This document shows positions 1 through 6,826 of a DNA stretch of 7,133 nt, piece after piece. Each line of letters begins with the position of its first letter. The stretch's first letter is position 1. The notes under the pieces were generated by a model. The model worked only from the letters and a program-made list of their open reading frames with translations. It made no database searches and was not told the origin of the DNA. The stretch is from contig CAJLUE010000080.1 in NCBI GenBank assembly GCA_905209765.1, forward strand, positions 1 to 7,133, given 5' to 3'. This stretch comes from an uncultured Collinsella sp. (GTDB lineage Bacteria; Actinomycetota; Coriobacteriia; Coriobacteriales; Coriobacteriaceae). A program made the translations under genes and the position numbers.

Positions 1-113
1 CCCAGCAGCATGGGGCCCGTACACACAATGCCGGCGTAGCCATAGGCGCGCATCGTGGCAAACAGACCCTTGCGCCTAAACAGGCGTTTGAGCTCAAAAC
101 CGATTCCGGCCAC
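1..113 (-). CDS. pelG: PelG, Pel polysaccharide membrane transporter/synthase subunit (N-terminal fragment)
   Basis: This gene starts here and runs off the left edge, so only about 37 codons are visible. The reading from a GTG at 111-113 gives MAGIGFELKRLFRRKG, followed by a stretch entering the first membrane helix (AYGYAGIVCTGPMLLG). The MAGIGFEL opening and the basic segment before a hydrophobic helix are hallmarks of PelG, a polytopic inner-membrane protein that works with PelD, PelE and PelF in polymerising and exporting the Pel polysaccharide. A purine-rich Shine-Dalgarno (GGGGGAG, around 120-126) lies 6 bases before the GTG, and the pelF stop ends only 3 bases upstream, so the two are probably translated in a coupled way. 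The family assignment is firm from the conserved start and context; nothing can be said about the rest of the protein. Confidence 0.88.
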   Translation of the reverse strand, partial: MAGIGFELKRLFRRKGLFATMRAYGYAGIVCTGPMLL

Positions 114-116
114 CGG

Positions 117-1544
117 CTACTCCCCCTCTCTGGGCAGGTCAAACGCACGCGCCGTCTCGTCATACAGCGCGCGATAGTTGGCGAGCATCTGCTCGTGTAG
201 GTAATAGGTCGCCACGCGACGCTGGCCGCGCTCCCCCATTTCCAGGCGGCGGGCACGGCTCGCACACATGCGCTCCATGGCATCGGCCAGACCCTTGCGA
301 TATATGGGCGGGCTCACAAATCCGGCCACGCCAAAGTCGTCGCCGGGGGCGCCCTCGAGCAGCTCGCGGCAGCAGCCGACCTCGGTCGTCACGCAGGGGC
401 GACGCGCGCCCAGCGATTCCAACACGCTCAACGGCTGGCCCTCCGAGATACTCGTCAAAATGGTAAAGTCGAGCTTTTCCATGTACTCAACCACGTTGAC
501 GCGGCCGGTAAAGATCAGATCGCGCACGCCCAGGGTGTCAACCAGCGCATGGCACTCGGCGCCATACTCCTCGTCGTCCACGCCACCCATAATGTGCAGG
601 CGCACGTGCGGCAGGCGCTCGTGCAGCTCAAAGAAGGCGTAGATCATGGTCTTGACGTCCTTGATGGGCGCCAAGCGCACCACCGCGCCAATGTCCACCC
701 AGCCGTCATCGGGCTTTAGGGGAATGTCCTTAAAGCGGTCGAACTGGATGCCATTGGGGATGACTAGACACTTGTCTGCATCGCAGCCCATGTCGATCTG
801 CGTCTTGCGGGCATTGTGAAACAGGCTCGTCACGCGGAAGGCGCGGCGGTAGATCTCCTCAGAAAGCAGGTAGAAAAAGCGAATCCAACGGTCCTTAAAC
901 GAGGGCACCACCCAGTCGGCGCGAATAATCTCCTCCTCGCGCTCGCGGGTGTAGATGCCGTGCTCGGTCAGCAATGCCGGTGCGTTATGAACGCTCGAGC
1001 CAAGACTCGCAAGCAGACCGCCGTAGCCGGTCGAGATGGCGTGATACACGTCGGCCACCGGAACCTCGCTGCCCAGCAGATAGAGCACGGGCAGCAACAT
1101 CGAACGCATGGTGTGGAAGGCGTCGGCGAAAGGCGTATACGGATACTCGGCCAGGCACACGTCGCGGAAGATATCCATAAACGTGCGGCTCTGCAAAAAT
1201 GAGAGCGGATGCACGTGGCGGTGCTGGAAAATGTCGAACAGAACGTCCCAGTCCGGATTGGAGAGCGAAACCAGACGGCGCAAGGCCTCGCGCTCGCGGT
1301 CGTCGAAGTCGACTTCTTGCTGCTCGCCCGAAAGCCGCAGGGCATCGTCTAGGAACACCTCGTGCACCTCGACGACGTTGCCGGGCAGCTCGTAGACAAA
1401 CTTGCCGCGGTCTTCGGCGTGGGCGCCAATCACCCACAGCACAAACTCGTGCTCGGGCATGGCCGTGATGTAGCCGTGCATCCAGGTGGACACACCGCCG
1501 TGCACGTAGGGGTAGCAGCCCTCGAGCACCAAGCAGATTCTCAT
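117..1544 (-). CDS. pelF: PelF, GT4-family glycosyltransferase for Pel polysaccharide
   Basis: This 475-residue cytosolic glycosyltransferase is predicted to polymerise Pel from a UDP-activated N-acetylhexosamine. The N-terminal domain opens with MRICLVLEGCYPYVHGGVST, the glycine-rich acceptor-domain loop (HGGVSTW, residues 15-21) typical of PelF, and has the TEHGIY motif at 193-198. The C-terminal GT-B domain has the donor-site pair R290 and K295 (VRLAPIKD) and the E-x7-E signature with E368 and E376 in SEGQPLSVLESLG, so the GT4 active site looks intact. Length is a little under the roughly 507 residues of the Pseudomonas protein. The ATG at 1542-1544 overlaps the pelA stop as ATGA, and an AGGAGG lies at 1555-1560, ten bases upstream, which fixes the start. 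The gene sits between the deacetylase gene and pelG as in Gram-positive pel operons. The role is inferred from family membership; the motifs are seen directly. Confidence 0.93.
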   Translation of the reverse strand: MRICLVLEGCYPYVHGGVSTWMHGYITAMPEHEFVLWVIGAHAEDRGKFVYELPGNVVEVHEVFLDDALRLSGEQQEVDFDDREREALRRLVSLSNPDWDVLFDIFQHRHVHPLSFLQSRTFMDIFRDVCLAEYPYTPFADAFHTMRSMLLPVLYLLGSEVPVADVYHAISTGYGGLLASLGSSVHNAPALLTEHGIYTREREEEIIRADWVVPSFKDRWIRFFYLLSEEIYRRAFRVTSLFHNARKTQIDMGCDADKCLVIPNGIQFDRFKDIPLKPDDGWVDIGAVVRLAPIKDVKTMIYAFFELHERLPHVRLHIMGGVDDEEYGAECHALVDTLGVRDLIFTGRVNVVEYMEKLDFTILTSISEGQPLSVLESLGARRPCVTTEVGCCRELLEGAPGDDFGVAGFVSPPIYRKGLADAMERMCASRARRLEMGERGQRRVATYYLHEQMLANYRALYDETARAFDLPREGE

Positions 1545-3421
1545 CGGTCGCCGCCCTCCTTGCGCCCAATCGTCACGGTCTTGTCCGTCGCTTTGACTAG
1601 GTACAGGTCGCCCGTCAGGTGTTTAATCTCGCCACCGGACACCGTACCCGGCTCGCCGTTATTGGCGCGGAACATAAGCCAAGCCTCGTCGTGGAAGTTG
1701 CCCAGGTTGAGCGTCCAGGCATCATCGCCCGTATCCACGCTCACCGTCACGGACGAAAAACGCTGAATGGCACCCGAGCATTCCGAACCCGTCTGGTGGC
1801 GCAGGTCGGGCACAGACTTGGTAAGCCAGTCCAGGTAGTCGGTCAGGCCGCCCTTGTAGACCTCCCAGCCCTCCTTAGCGCCGCGATCGGGATCCAGCAG
1901 GTCATCGGGATGCATAAAGTGAGTGCTCACGTAGTGCATGTTGAGCTCGGACACCGCGGCCAGACGCATATAGGTGTCATCGACCATGCCGCCCGAAACG
2001 ATGCGCGGCTGCTCCACGATGCCATCGCTCGCCACGCCAAATTCCTGCACGTAGGGCAGGTCGGTTCCGTCCTCAAAGTACGTACTGGCAATGGTCTTAA
2101 CGCGCGGCACGTCCTCGCCAATAATCTTGCGCGCGCGGGCCGAAAGGATATTCGACGGCGGCACGTAGACCAAACCGTGAGCGTTGGGCAGCACCTCGTC
2201 TTGGAAGGCGATAAGCTCGTTGAGCGATGCAACAAGTGTCTCTTTGTTCTTCCATGTCTTGTAGTCGTACAGCGTGCCATAGTCGGTATCCCAGAGCGCC
2301 AGCGGCTGATGGTTGTAGCCATGAAAGCCCAACTCACCGCCCATCTGCAGCAGCATGCCGCCAAAATAGCGGAACTGCGTGGTATCGGCCTGGCGCGCGG
2401 GCTCGGTTTGGTTGACTACGTCCTCGTAGTTTTCGATCATCACGCCGGTATAGCGAATGCCATATTGCTGCGCGAGTTTTTGCAGGTCGGGCCACCACAC
2501 CTTGGCATAAAAATCGGCGATAGAAAGGCCGTAGTCACATTTGACGTACGTGCCGTCGCCCGAGGGAACGGGGCTCGGAAAATCGTCCAGGTAAAACACC
2601 GCGCTATTGATGACCGGATAGGCCGTGGCATCGCCCAACAGGCTCACGGCCGCGGCATAGAAACCACGCATAACCTTGTCGTAGATACCGATATTGCACA
2701 CCACGGTACGCCCGGTGCCACAATCGCTCGACCAAATAAGCGGAGTACCCGTGTCGCCGGTTTTAGCCCACACATGGGCCGTCTCACGCAGCGAAACCGA
2801 AAGCGACGAATCGAAGGGATCCGATAACTCATAGCGCTGGCCACCGCCGATCATAAAGTCCTCGCTCGGCACGATGCTCTCTGCCGTCGAATATTCATAG
2901 CCGGCAGAATCGATGCCCAGCTTGGGACCGATCGCCTGCAGATAGCTCGAATTGTCCGGCGTCATGGCGAGCATCAGCGAACCGCCGGAGCTCACCCAGC
3001 TCATGATGTCGGAGAGGTGCGTACCGAGCCCATCAATCGAAGGCATCAGTAAAATCACGCGGTCGAAAGATGTGAGGGAAGGAATCGCATCAACACCATC
3101 GATGGCAATATCCACATCGCGGTGGGCAATTTTCATGTCGAGCAGGATCTGGTCAAACTGCTCTTTGACGTCCTCGACGCCATCTTGGCCCGAGTCGGTA
3201 ACAACCAAGCACGTGGGCTTTTGGCCAAACACCGCAGAGCTTGCCGGAACTGCGTCGTTGGCAGCGAGCATGCCCAGCTTATGCTGCCCGGCGCTGTACT
3301 GCACGCCGGCACGCTCGATCAACAGCACGGCGGCCATGGCGATAAAGACCGCCCATACCACGAGCAGCCCCATCCAGCGAAAATGGCCCGCACGCTCGCG
3401 GATATGTTGCACCACGCTCAT
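1541..3421 (-). CDS. pelA: PelA-type membrane-anchored polysaccharide deacetylase (DUF2194/PelA-DA like)
   Basis: This 626-residue protein has a basic N-terminus, one membrane helix at about residues 17-35 and a large extracytoplasmic part. Residues 70-270 look like the Rossmann/GATase-like region of PelA. The rest is a carbohydrate-esterase-4-like deacetylase with probable metal and catalytic residues: D279-D280 in FYLDDFPSP, H367 and H371 in GFHGYNH, and H501 and H504 in STHFMHPDD. By homology it partly de-N-acetylates the nascent Pel polymer outside the membrane. It is much shorter than the roughly 948-residue Pseudomonas PelA and lacks the N-terminal glycoside hydrolase domain; this is the deacetylase-only form of Gram-positive clusters. 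The ATG at 3419-3421 overlaps the pelE stop (ATGA) and has a GAGGAGG at 3426-3432 and AAGGAG just upstream. The C-terminal 80 residues are probably a beta-rich accessory region. Assignment is strong; the exact sugar specificity is inferred. Confidence 0.9.
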   Translation of the reverse strand: MSVVQHIRERAGHFRWMGLLVVWAVFIAMAAVLLIERAGVQYSAGQHKLGMLAANDAVPASSAVFGQKPTCLVVTDSGQDGVEDVKEQFDQILLDMKIAHRDVDIAIDGVDAIPSLTSFDRVILLMPSIDGLGTHLSDIMSWVSSGGSLMLAMTPDNSSYLQAIGPKLGIDSAGYEYSTAESIVPSEDFMIGGGQRYELSDPFDSSLSVSLRETAHVWAKTGDTGTPLIWSSDCGTGRTVVCNIGIYDKVMRGFYAAAVSLLGDATAYPVINSAVFYLDDFPSPVPSGDGTYVKCDYGLSIADFYAKVWWPDLQKLAQQYGIRYTGVMIENYEDVVNQTEPARQADTTQFRYFGGMLLQMGGELGFHGYNHQPLALWDTDYGTLYDYKTWKNKETLVASLNELIAFQDEVLPNAHGLVYVPPSNILSARARKIIGEDVPRVKTIASTYFEDGTDLPYVQEFGVASDGIVEQPRIVSGGMVDDTYMRLAAVSELNMHYVSTHFMHPDDLLDPDRGAKEGWEVYKGGLTDYLDWLTKSVPDLRHQTGSECSGAIQRFSSVTVSVDTGDDAWTLNLGNFHDEAWLMFRANNGEPGTVSGGEIKHLTGDLYLVKATDKTVTIGRKEGGDR

Positions 3422-4323
3422 CGGGCCTCCTCTCCTTCACGCCAAAATGCCAGCCTCTCGCGATTTTCGGCATTCAAATACACATGCTGCTTGTCGATCG
3501 CGTCGATTACACGCCGTACCGCCTGCCCATCGCGACGAATCACAGCCAAGCGCAAGCAGAGCATCCACACGTCCTGCTCGTCTGACGCATCGATCACCAA
3601 CTGGCTAGCGACGTCCTCTGCCTTATCAATCTCGCCGGCATCGGCCAGCGCCGTGGCATAGCGAATGCGCAGCGCAGGCCTGTCCTCGCGTTCGCAACGA
3701 CGCGCGAGCAGGCGTGCATACTGCTGACGCTGAATCTGTGCCACGCGGCCCTCTGCCAAACCCGAGTCCAGATAGGCGCCCAAAAAGTCGCAATACGCAT
3801 CCAAGTTATGCGAGCTGGGATCTGTCTTAAACGCGCGCTCCAACTGCTGCAGCTTAAGGTCGGACTCCTTGGAAATCTGCGCCACCGCCGTCGCGGCATA
3901 GTGCGCGACCTCAACATCGTCGTTGAGTTTTGCCGCCTGCAACTGCGCCAGGTACGCATCCGGATCCTCGGTAAGCATGGAGAGCATCAGACGGCGGCGG
4001 TCGCCCGGGTCGTTGACGATCAGTGCTTCCTCGAGCGGCACCACGCCATCATCGCCCTCGCGCCCCTGCACGAGCAAACTGCGATGCATGTCGTCGTTAA
4101 TGCGCAGCGTCTCCAGCGTGGCGTCCTTAAGGTCGTCACCGAACACCGCGCTACGCACCGAGAGCAGTGCCACGAGCAACGGTCCCCACAGCGGCACGAG
4201 CACCATCACGGCAAGCATGTGCCCTCGAACCGGCAGCAGGCCCAGTTTCATAAGCGTCCACAGCACCAGACACACCAGCGCATGAATCAATAGCAGTACG
4301 GCAGCAACGACAAGTGAGATCAA
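3418..4323 (-). CDS. pelE: PelE, membrane protein with helical-repeat (TPR-like) domain
   Basis: This 301-residue protein begins with two hydrophobic helices (about residues 2-25 and 36-57), followed by an alpha-helical cytosolic region from about residue 60 to the end with alternating Leu/Ala-rich amphipathic segments, consistent with TPR-like repeats. Two membrane helices plus a TPR solenoid, directly after pelD, is the PelE architecture; in Pseudomonas PelE binds PelD in the Pel synthase complex. The start is a TTG at 4321-4323 that overlaps the pelD stop (TTGA), with a GGGGGAGG-type Shine-Dalgarno at 4328-4335. The next Met is residue 25, which would delete the first helix, so the TTG is preferred. 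Its stop overlaps the pelA start. Sequence conservation in PelE is low, so the call relies on architecture and operon position. It looks intact and close to the usual length of about 330 residues. Confidence 0.82.
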   Translation of the reverse strand: MISLVVAAVLLLIHALVCLVLWTLMKLGLLPVRGHMLAVMVLVPLWGPLLVALLSVRSAVFGDDLKDATLETLRINDDMHRSLLVQGREGDDGVVPLEEALIVNDPGDRRRLMLSMLTEDPDAYLAQLQAAKLNDDVEVAHYAATAVAQISKESDLKLQQLERAFKTDPSSHNLDAYCDFLGAYLDSGLAEGRVAQIQRQQYARLLARRCEREDRPALRIRYATALADAGEIDKAEDVASQLVIDASDEQDVWMLCLRLAVIRRDGQAVRRVIDAIDKQHVYLNAENRERLAFWREGEEAR

Positions 4324-5909
4324 GCGGCCTCCCCCTCACCGTTGCCAGCGGGCGCGATGCGCTGCAGCAGGGCCACAACATCCTCGCTGTCGACGGGTTC
4401 CACCGTAATGTGCTTGGCGGCCATACGTTTACAAATAACGGGCAGGTCGGACTCGGTCGCCTGACGCATGAGCAGGTAAAGCGTGTCTCCATCGACCAGG
4501 CCCGCAGCGTCACTCTCGCGAATCGCCGACCCAATGGCGCCGACCAGCTCGCCAACAGGCTCCATACCCGGTACCACGCGCAGGAGCAAGAAGCTCCCCA
4601 TCTTATTGTCCGCAAGTGCCTGCTCGGCGGCGAGTTCCTGGCCAAAGGCATCGTGGCTGAGAACGCACGTGCCGGCAACGCAGCGCTTATCCTGCGCCAC
4701 GGCCTCGTAATCAAAGGCGCGCCCCAGCGCGCTTTCCACCAGGCCGCACAGGATGCGGAACAGGTTTTGGTAGTACAGGGTCATTTGACTTTCGGCCACG
4801 TGACGCACAAAGATCAACACGGCGGGGGCTCCATCGCGCTCGATGGCATAGCCAAACATCGGAAGCCCCGACGTCAGCGCGCGGTTCACCCACAAACCCG
4901 AGATCGCACCTTGGAACACGGGCGCAAGGTCATCGAGCGAGAGCGAGCGCGGCACATTGTTGGATATCGCCGGGCTCGCCGCTACCAGGCGCGCAAATGC
5001 CCCGCCCGAAACATGGTAGATCGTCACCGAATCGTTCTCGAGAATCTCGCCCAGCAGCTCGCAGCACTTGCGGTATATATCACGCGGGTTGAGTACGTCG
5101 AGCTCCTGCGTCACGGCAAAGATCTTGCCAAAACTGTCGTGGCGACCCACAATCTGTCGCTTATAGGCACGCTTGTCCTCAATCGCGTCGTGATAGAGCC
5201 GCGTTAGGAACGTGTTGCGGTTTCGCACAAGCTCGTTCTCGTCACGCTCCGCCTTAATGGCCTCGCTGTTGCGCAGCTGTACATAGCCGCACACGGCGCC
5301 CACCACAAAGTACGCAATAAACGGCAGCCAGTTGGAAGGCTCATAGAACAAGCCCTGAAAGGTATAGCCGTACAGGGCAAAATAGCTCACGGCCAAACCC
5401 ACCGATGCCAGCAGCGCCGCAACCAGGCCAAAGTCGAGCCCGTAGAGCGTACCAATCAGGACCACATAGAGCAGTCGATAGTCGAGCACGTTGAGCTGGG
5501 CAGATTGGGAGAACAGATGCTCCAGCACCTCGAACAGCACCCATGCGAAGCCCGTCTCCAGGCATTTAATGGGCAGCGTGCGCAGCTGAATGCGGTCGAT
5601 GGCCGCACGTAAGGGATTGGCCTTGTTGGTGCGGGTGTTAGCCCAACGGGCGTGGATGGTCGAGAGATCGCGCAGCAGGTCGAAACGCTGGAACCAGCCA
5701 TAGCGCTTGCGAACGATATCGCCTGCGGGCAACGCATAGCCGGTCGACTCTCCATAGGCAACGGACAGCCCGGGGAACAAACCCTGGAGCGCGCCGCCCA
5801 AGTCGCCCGCTGTGCGATGGAAAGCATCTGCAACGTCGAGCGTCTCAAAAGTCGCATCCCAACTGTCAAAGACGCGATGCACCAGCACCGCTAGCTCCTC
5901 CGCGCACAA
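4320..5909 (-). CDS. pelD: PelD, c-di-GMP receptor of Pel synthesis, preceded by the C-terminal part of an SDR-like domain
   Basis: Numbering is from a TTG at 5907-5909 (529 residues). Residues 1-88 are not typical PelD: the stretch AEELAVLVHRVFDSWD and the later RKRYGWFQRFDLL resemble the C-terminal part of an extended SDR/epimerase, so they continue the domain begun in the upstream frame. About residues 120-210 hold several hydrophobic membrane helices, then a charged helix (215-255), a GAF-like region (about 270-400) and a degenerate GGDEF domain (about 410-515). R464-E-S-D467 is an RxxD inhibitory-site motif, placed as in diguanylate cyclases just before the GGDEF position, which here reads VDGDT (472-476). 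PelD would therefore bind c-di-GMP without making it, and activate PelF/PelE/PelG. There is no ATG in the first 350 codons and no Shine-Dalgarno at the TTG; GTG at 5886-5888 is the better independent start. The frame continues upstream to a TAA at 5937-5939, so this is probably the 3' part of a fused gene. Confidence 0.85.
   Translation of the reverse strand: MCAEELAVLVHRVFDSWDATFETLDVADAFHRTAGDLGGALQGLFPGLSVAYGESTGYALPAGDIVRKRYGWFQRFDLLRDLSTIHARWANTRTNKANPLRAAIDRIQLRTLPIKCLETGFAWVLFEVLEHLFSQSAQLNVLDYRLLYVVLIGTLYGLDFGLVAALLASVGLAVSYFALYGYTFQGLFYEPSNWLPFIAYFVVGAVCGYVQLRNSEAIKAERDENELVRNRNTFLTRLYHDAIEDKRAYKRQIVGRHDSFGKIFAVTQELDVLNPRDIYRKCCELLGEILENDSVTIYHVSGGAFARLVAASPAISNNVPRSLSLDDLAPVFQGAISGLWVNRALTSGLPMFGYAIERDGAPAVLIFVRHVAESQMTLYYQNLFRILCGLVESALGRAFDYEAVAQDKRCVAGTCVLSHDAFGQELAAEQALADNKMGSFLLLRVVPGMEPVGELVGAIGSAIRESDAAGLVDGDTLYLLMRQATESDLPVICKRMAAKHITVEPVDSEDVVALLQRIAPAGNGEGEAA
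5886..5901 (-). promoter_or_regulatory. Possible internal ribosome binding site and GTG start for PelD
   Basis: Reading leftwards, GGAGGAG (5895-5901) is followed after 6 bases by an in-frame GTG (5886-5888). This is near-ideal spacing, about 50 bases after the TAA at 5937-5939, so ribosomes could re-initiate and make a PelD of 522 residues that keeps all membrane, GAF and GGDEF parts. The same bases encode Glu-Glu, so the match may be chance. Confidence 0.4.
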
Positions 5910-5936
5910 CAGGGGAAACGGCGCGTCCGCGGCACC

Positions 5937-5939
5937 TTA
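5937..5939 (-). other. In-frame TAA interrupting the SDR-PelD reading frame
   Basis: The frame opened by the ATG at 6488 stays open on both sides of this TAA and ends at the pelD stop at 4320-4322. Without the TAA the product would be about 722 residues. The codons after it (GAADAPFPLLCAEELAVL) read as a natural SDR-like continuation of the preceding FEACSTGSVAL. One base change from AAA, CAA or GAA (among others) would give TAA, so a nonsense mutation is the simplest reading. A base error or a true two-gene split are the alternatives. Confidence 0.8.
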
Positions 5940-6488
5940 GAGCGCGACCGACCCGGTCGAACAGGCTTCGAACAGCGGCACCAAGAAGGGGTCGTTGAGC
6001 GCCGCGGAGGCGGTATAGAGAAAGGGTGTGCACAGGATCTTGGCCTGGATGCCATCTTGCGAGGCGTAGTGGCGACAAAGTTCGTTGGCCGCGCGGGCGA
6101 TAATGCCCTTACCCGTTTGGGCGGCAGCATCTGTGGCATTAGGGGCATCGTCGGCGCTCGCCGCGCCACCGGTACGTTCCGCGCCCGCAGGCCCCGCCAC
6201 AAACAGCAGCTGCACACGGCGGCCCATACAGGCACGAAACACCGAGCGCAGCAACTCAATGTCGCCAAAGGTCTCGGTATGCGGAGTGAGATAAGTAGAG
6301 AGGTAGACCACGCGGTCGAACTCATAGGCCTGATCCAGGTGGCGCAGCAACTCTTTCCACGAGCCGTGGGACGATGACTCGCGCTGCGCATCATCTGCAG
6401 CTACAACCTGAACGTGATCGTTGGGGAACGCCTTGGCACAAAAGTCGTCGTCAACATACGCGGTATTGCCAACAACCAGCACCTCCAT
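5937..6488 (-). CDS. N-terminal half of an SDR/NAD-epimerase-like domain, cut off from PelD by an in-frame TAA
   Basis: This 183-residue product starts MEVLVVGNTAYVDDDF, a Rossmann beta1-loop-alpha1 pattern in which the glycine-rich NAD motif is degenerate. RVVYLSTYLTP (about 59-69) matches beta4 of extended SDRs, and GKGIIARAANEL (about 126-137) sits where YxxxK-containing helix 5 should be, but no Tyr-x3-Lys is visible, so it is probably not a working dehydrogenase/epimerase. Residues 99-126 are a low-complexity Ala/Gly/Asp-rich stretch, perhaps a loop insertion. The product stops after ILCTPFLY and PLFEACSTGSVAL, before the C-terminal substrate-side part, and that part is found in the same frame after the TAA. 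It is therefore best read as the 5' part of an SDR-PelD fusion gene. The ATG at 6486-6488 has AAAGGAGG 9 bases upstream, making it the natural start of the whole operon. A role as a regulatory or structural domain of PelD is inferred. Confidence 0.75.
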   Translation of the reverse strand: MEVLVVGNTAYVDDDFCAKAFPNDHVQVVAADDAQRESSSHGSWKELLRHLDQAYEFDRVVYLSTYLTPHTETFGDIELLRSVFRACMGRRVQLLFVAGPAGAERTGGAASADDAPNATDAAAQTGKGIIARAANELCRHYASQDGIQAKILCTPFLYTASAALNDPFLVPLFEACSTGSVAL

Positions 6489-6497
6489 GGCGCGCCC

Positions 6498-6505
6498 CCT
6501 CCTTT
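6498..6505 (-). promoter_or_regulatory. Shine-Dalgarno site of the first pel cistron
   Basis: AAAGGAGG on the minus strand ends 9 bases before the ATG at 6486-6488. It is the strongest ribosome binding site in the window and supports this ATG as the start of the operon's first reading frame. Confidence 0.75.
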
Positions 6506-6521
6506 AAATTCCACTTTTGCC

Positions 6522-6552
6522 ATAGTCAAACATGCGTATTGTACGCTGTCAA
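6522..6552 (-). promoter_or_regulatory. Candidate sigma-70-type promoter of the pel operon
   Basis: A perfect TTGACA (-35, 6547-6552) lies about 60 bases upstream of the first start codon. The -10 is poor: GACTAT (6522-6527) is at a long 19-base spacing. A better -10 hexamer, TACAAT (6538-6543), overlaps the same region but lacks a good -35 at 16-18 bases. The site is well placed, but which hexamers are used is unclear. Confidence 0.4.
6534..6546. repeat. Short perfect inverted repeat directly after the -35 hexamer
   Basis: GCGTA-TTG-TACGC: two 5-base arms around a 3-base centre, immediately next to the TTGACA and covering the TACAAT. The position suggests an operator for a regulator of pel transcription. 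The arms are short, so chance cannot be excluded. Confidence 0.35.
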
Positions 6553-6826
6553 CGCGAGCCAGAGCACCAGTAAGGCTGTCTTAAGAACTTTTCAGAGGAT
6601 GGGGTGAGGGTGCACTGCTGTTATTGAAGATAGGTTACCAATCATGCAACACAAGCCCATTAATCTCGTGACGCGTCTAGAACGTAAAGGACTATTGGCA
6701 TTCGAAAACAAATGAGCAGTAAGACATGGGCTACGGTTTATTTCAAAATCACTAAGGCATTAAAGCTGAAATCCCAAAATATAAACCTCTATTATTCCAC
6801 GATCGCCTGAGAAGACCATGGGAAAT

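Larger units (their letters stand above)
6489..6826. other. Intergenic region between the tagD-like gene and the pel operon
   Basis: This stretch of 338 bases has no convincing gene on either strand. The half next to pel (6489-6600) holds the ribosome binding site, promoter candidate and inverted repeat. The other half (about 6620-6826) is richer in A+T, with only very short open frames and no clear stem plus T-run terminator after the tagD-like stop. An imperfect palindrome, GATAGGTTACCAATC, lies at 6629-6643 and could be a binding site, with weak support. Because no terminator is evident, some read-through from the upstream gene into pel is possible. Confidence 0.6.

Noticed and set aside
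1619..2827. Long open frame of 402 codons on the plus strand
   Set aside because: It lies wholly antisense to the deacetylase gene, its product is rich in His/Arg/Val/Gly as expected from a shadow frame in G+C-rich DNA, and it resembles no family I know.
2952..3661. Two overlapping plus-strand open frames (218 and 179 codons)
   Set aside because: Both are antisense to the start of the PelA-type gene and the end of pelE, overlap each other in different frames, and have low-complexity composition.
4314..5207. 297-codon open frame on the plus strand
   Set aside because: Antisense to pelD, with no recognisable domain and no good ribosome binding site; a shadow of the real gene.
5937..5939. Programmed recoding of the TAA
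   Set aside because: TAA is neither the selenocysteine nor the pyrrolysine codon, and I see no dedicated stem-loop or slippery site beside it; a mutation or true stop is more likely.
6644..6715. 23-codon plus-strand frame starting MQHKPINLVT in the intergenic gap
   Set aside because: No Shine-Dalgarno site, very short, and no known small protein match; chance is the simplest explanation.
6654..6732. Seven-base inverted repeat AGCCCAT / ATGGGCT across 79 bases
   Set aside because: Arms are short, the loop is long, there is no T-run, and several such matches are expected by chance in a gap this size.
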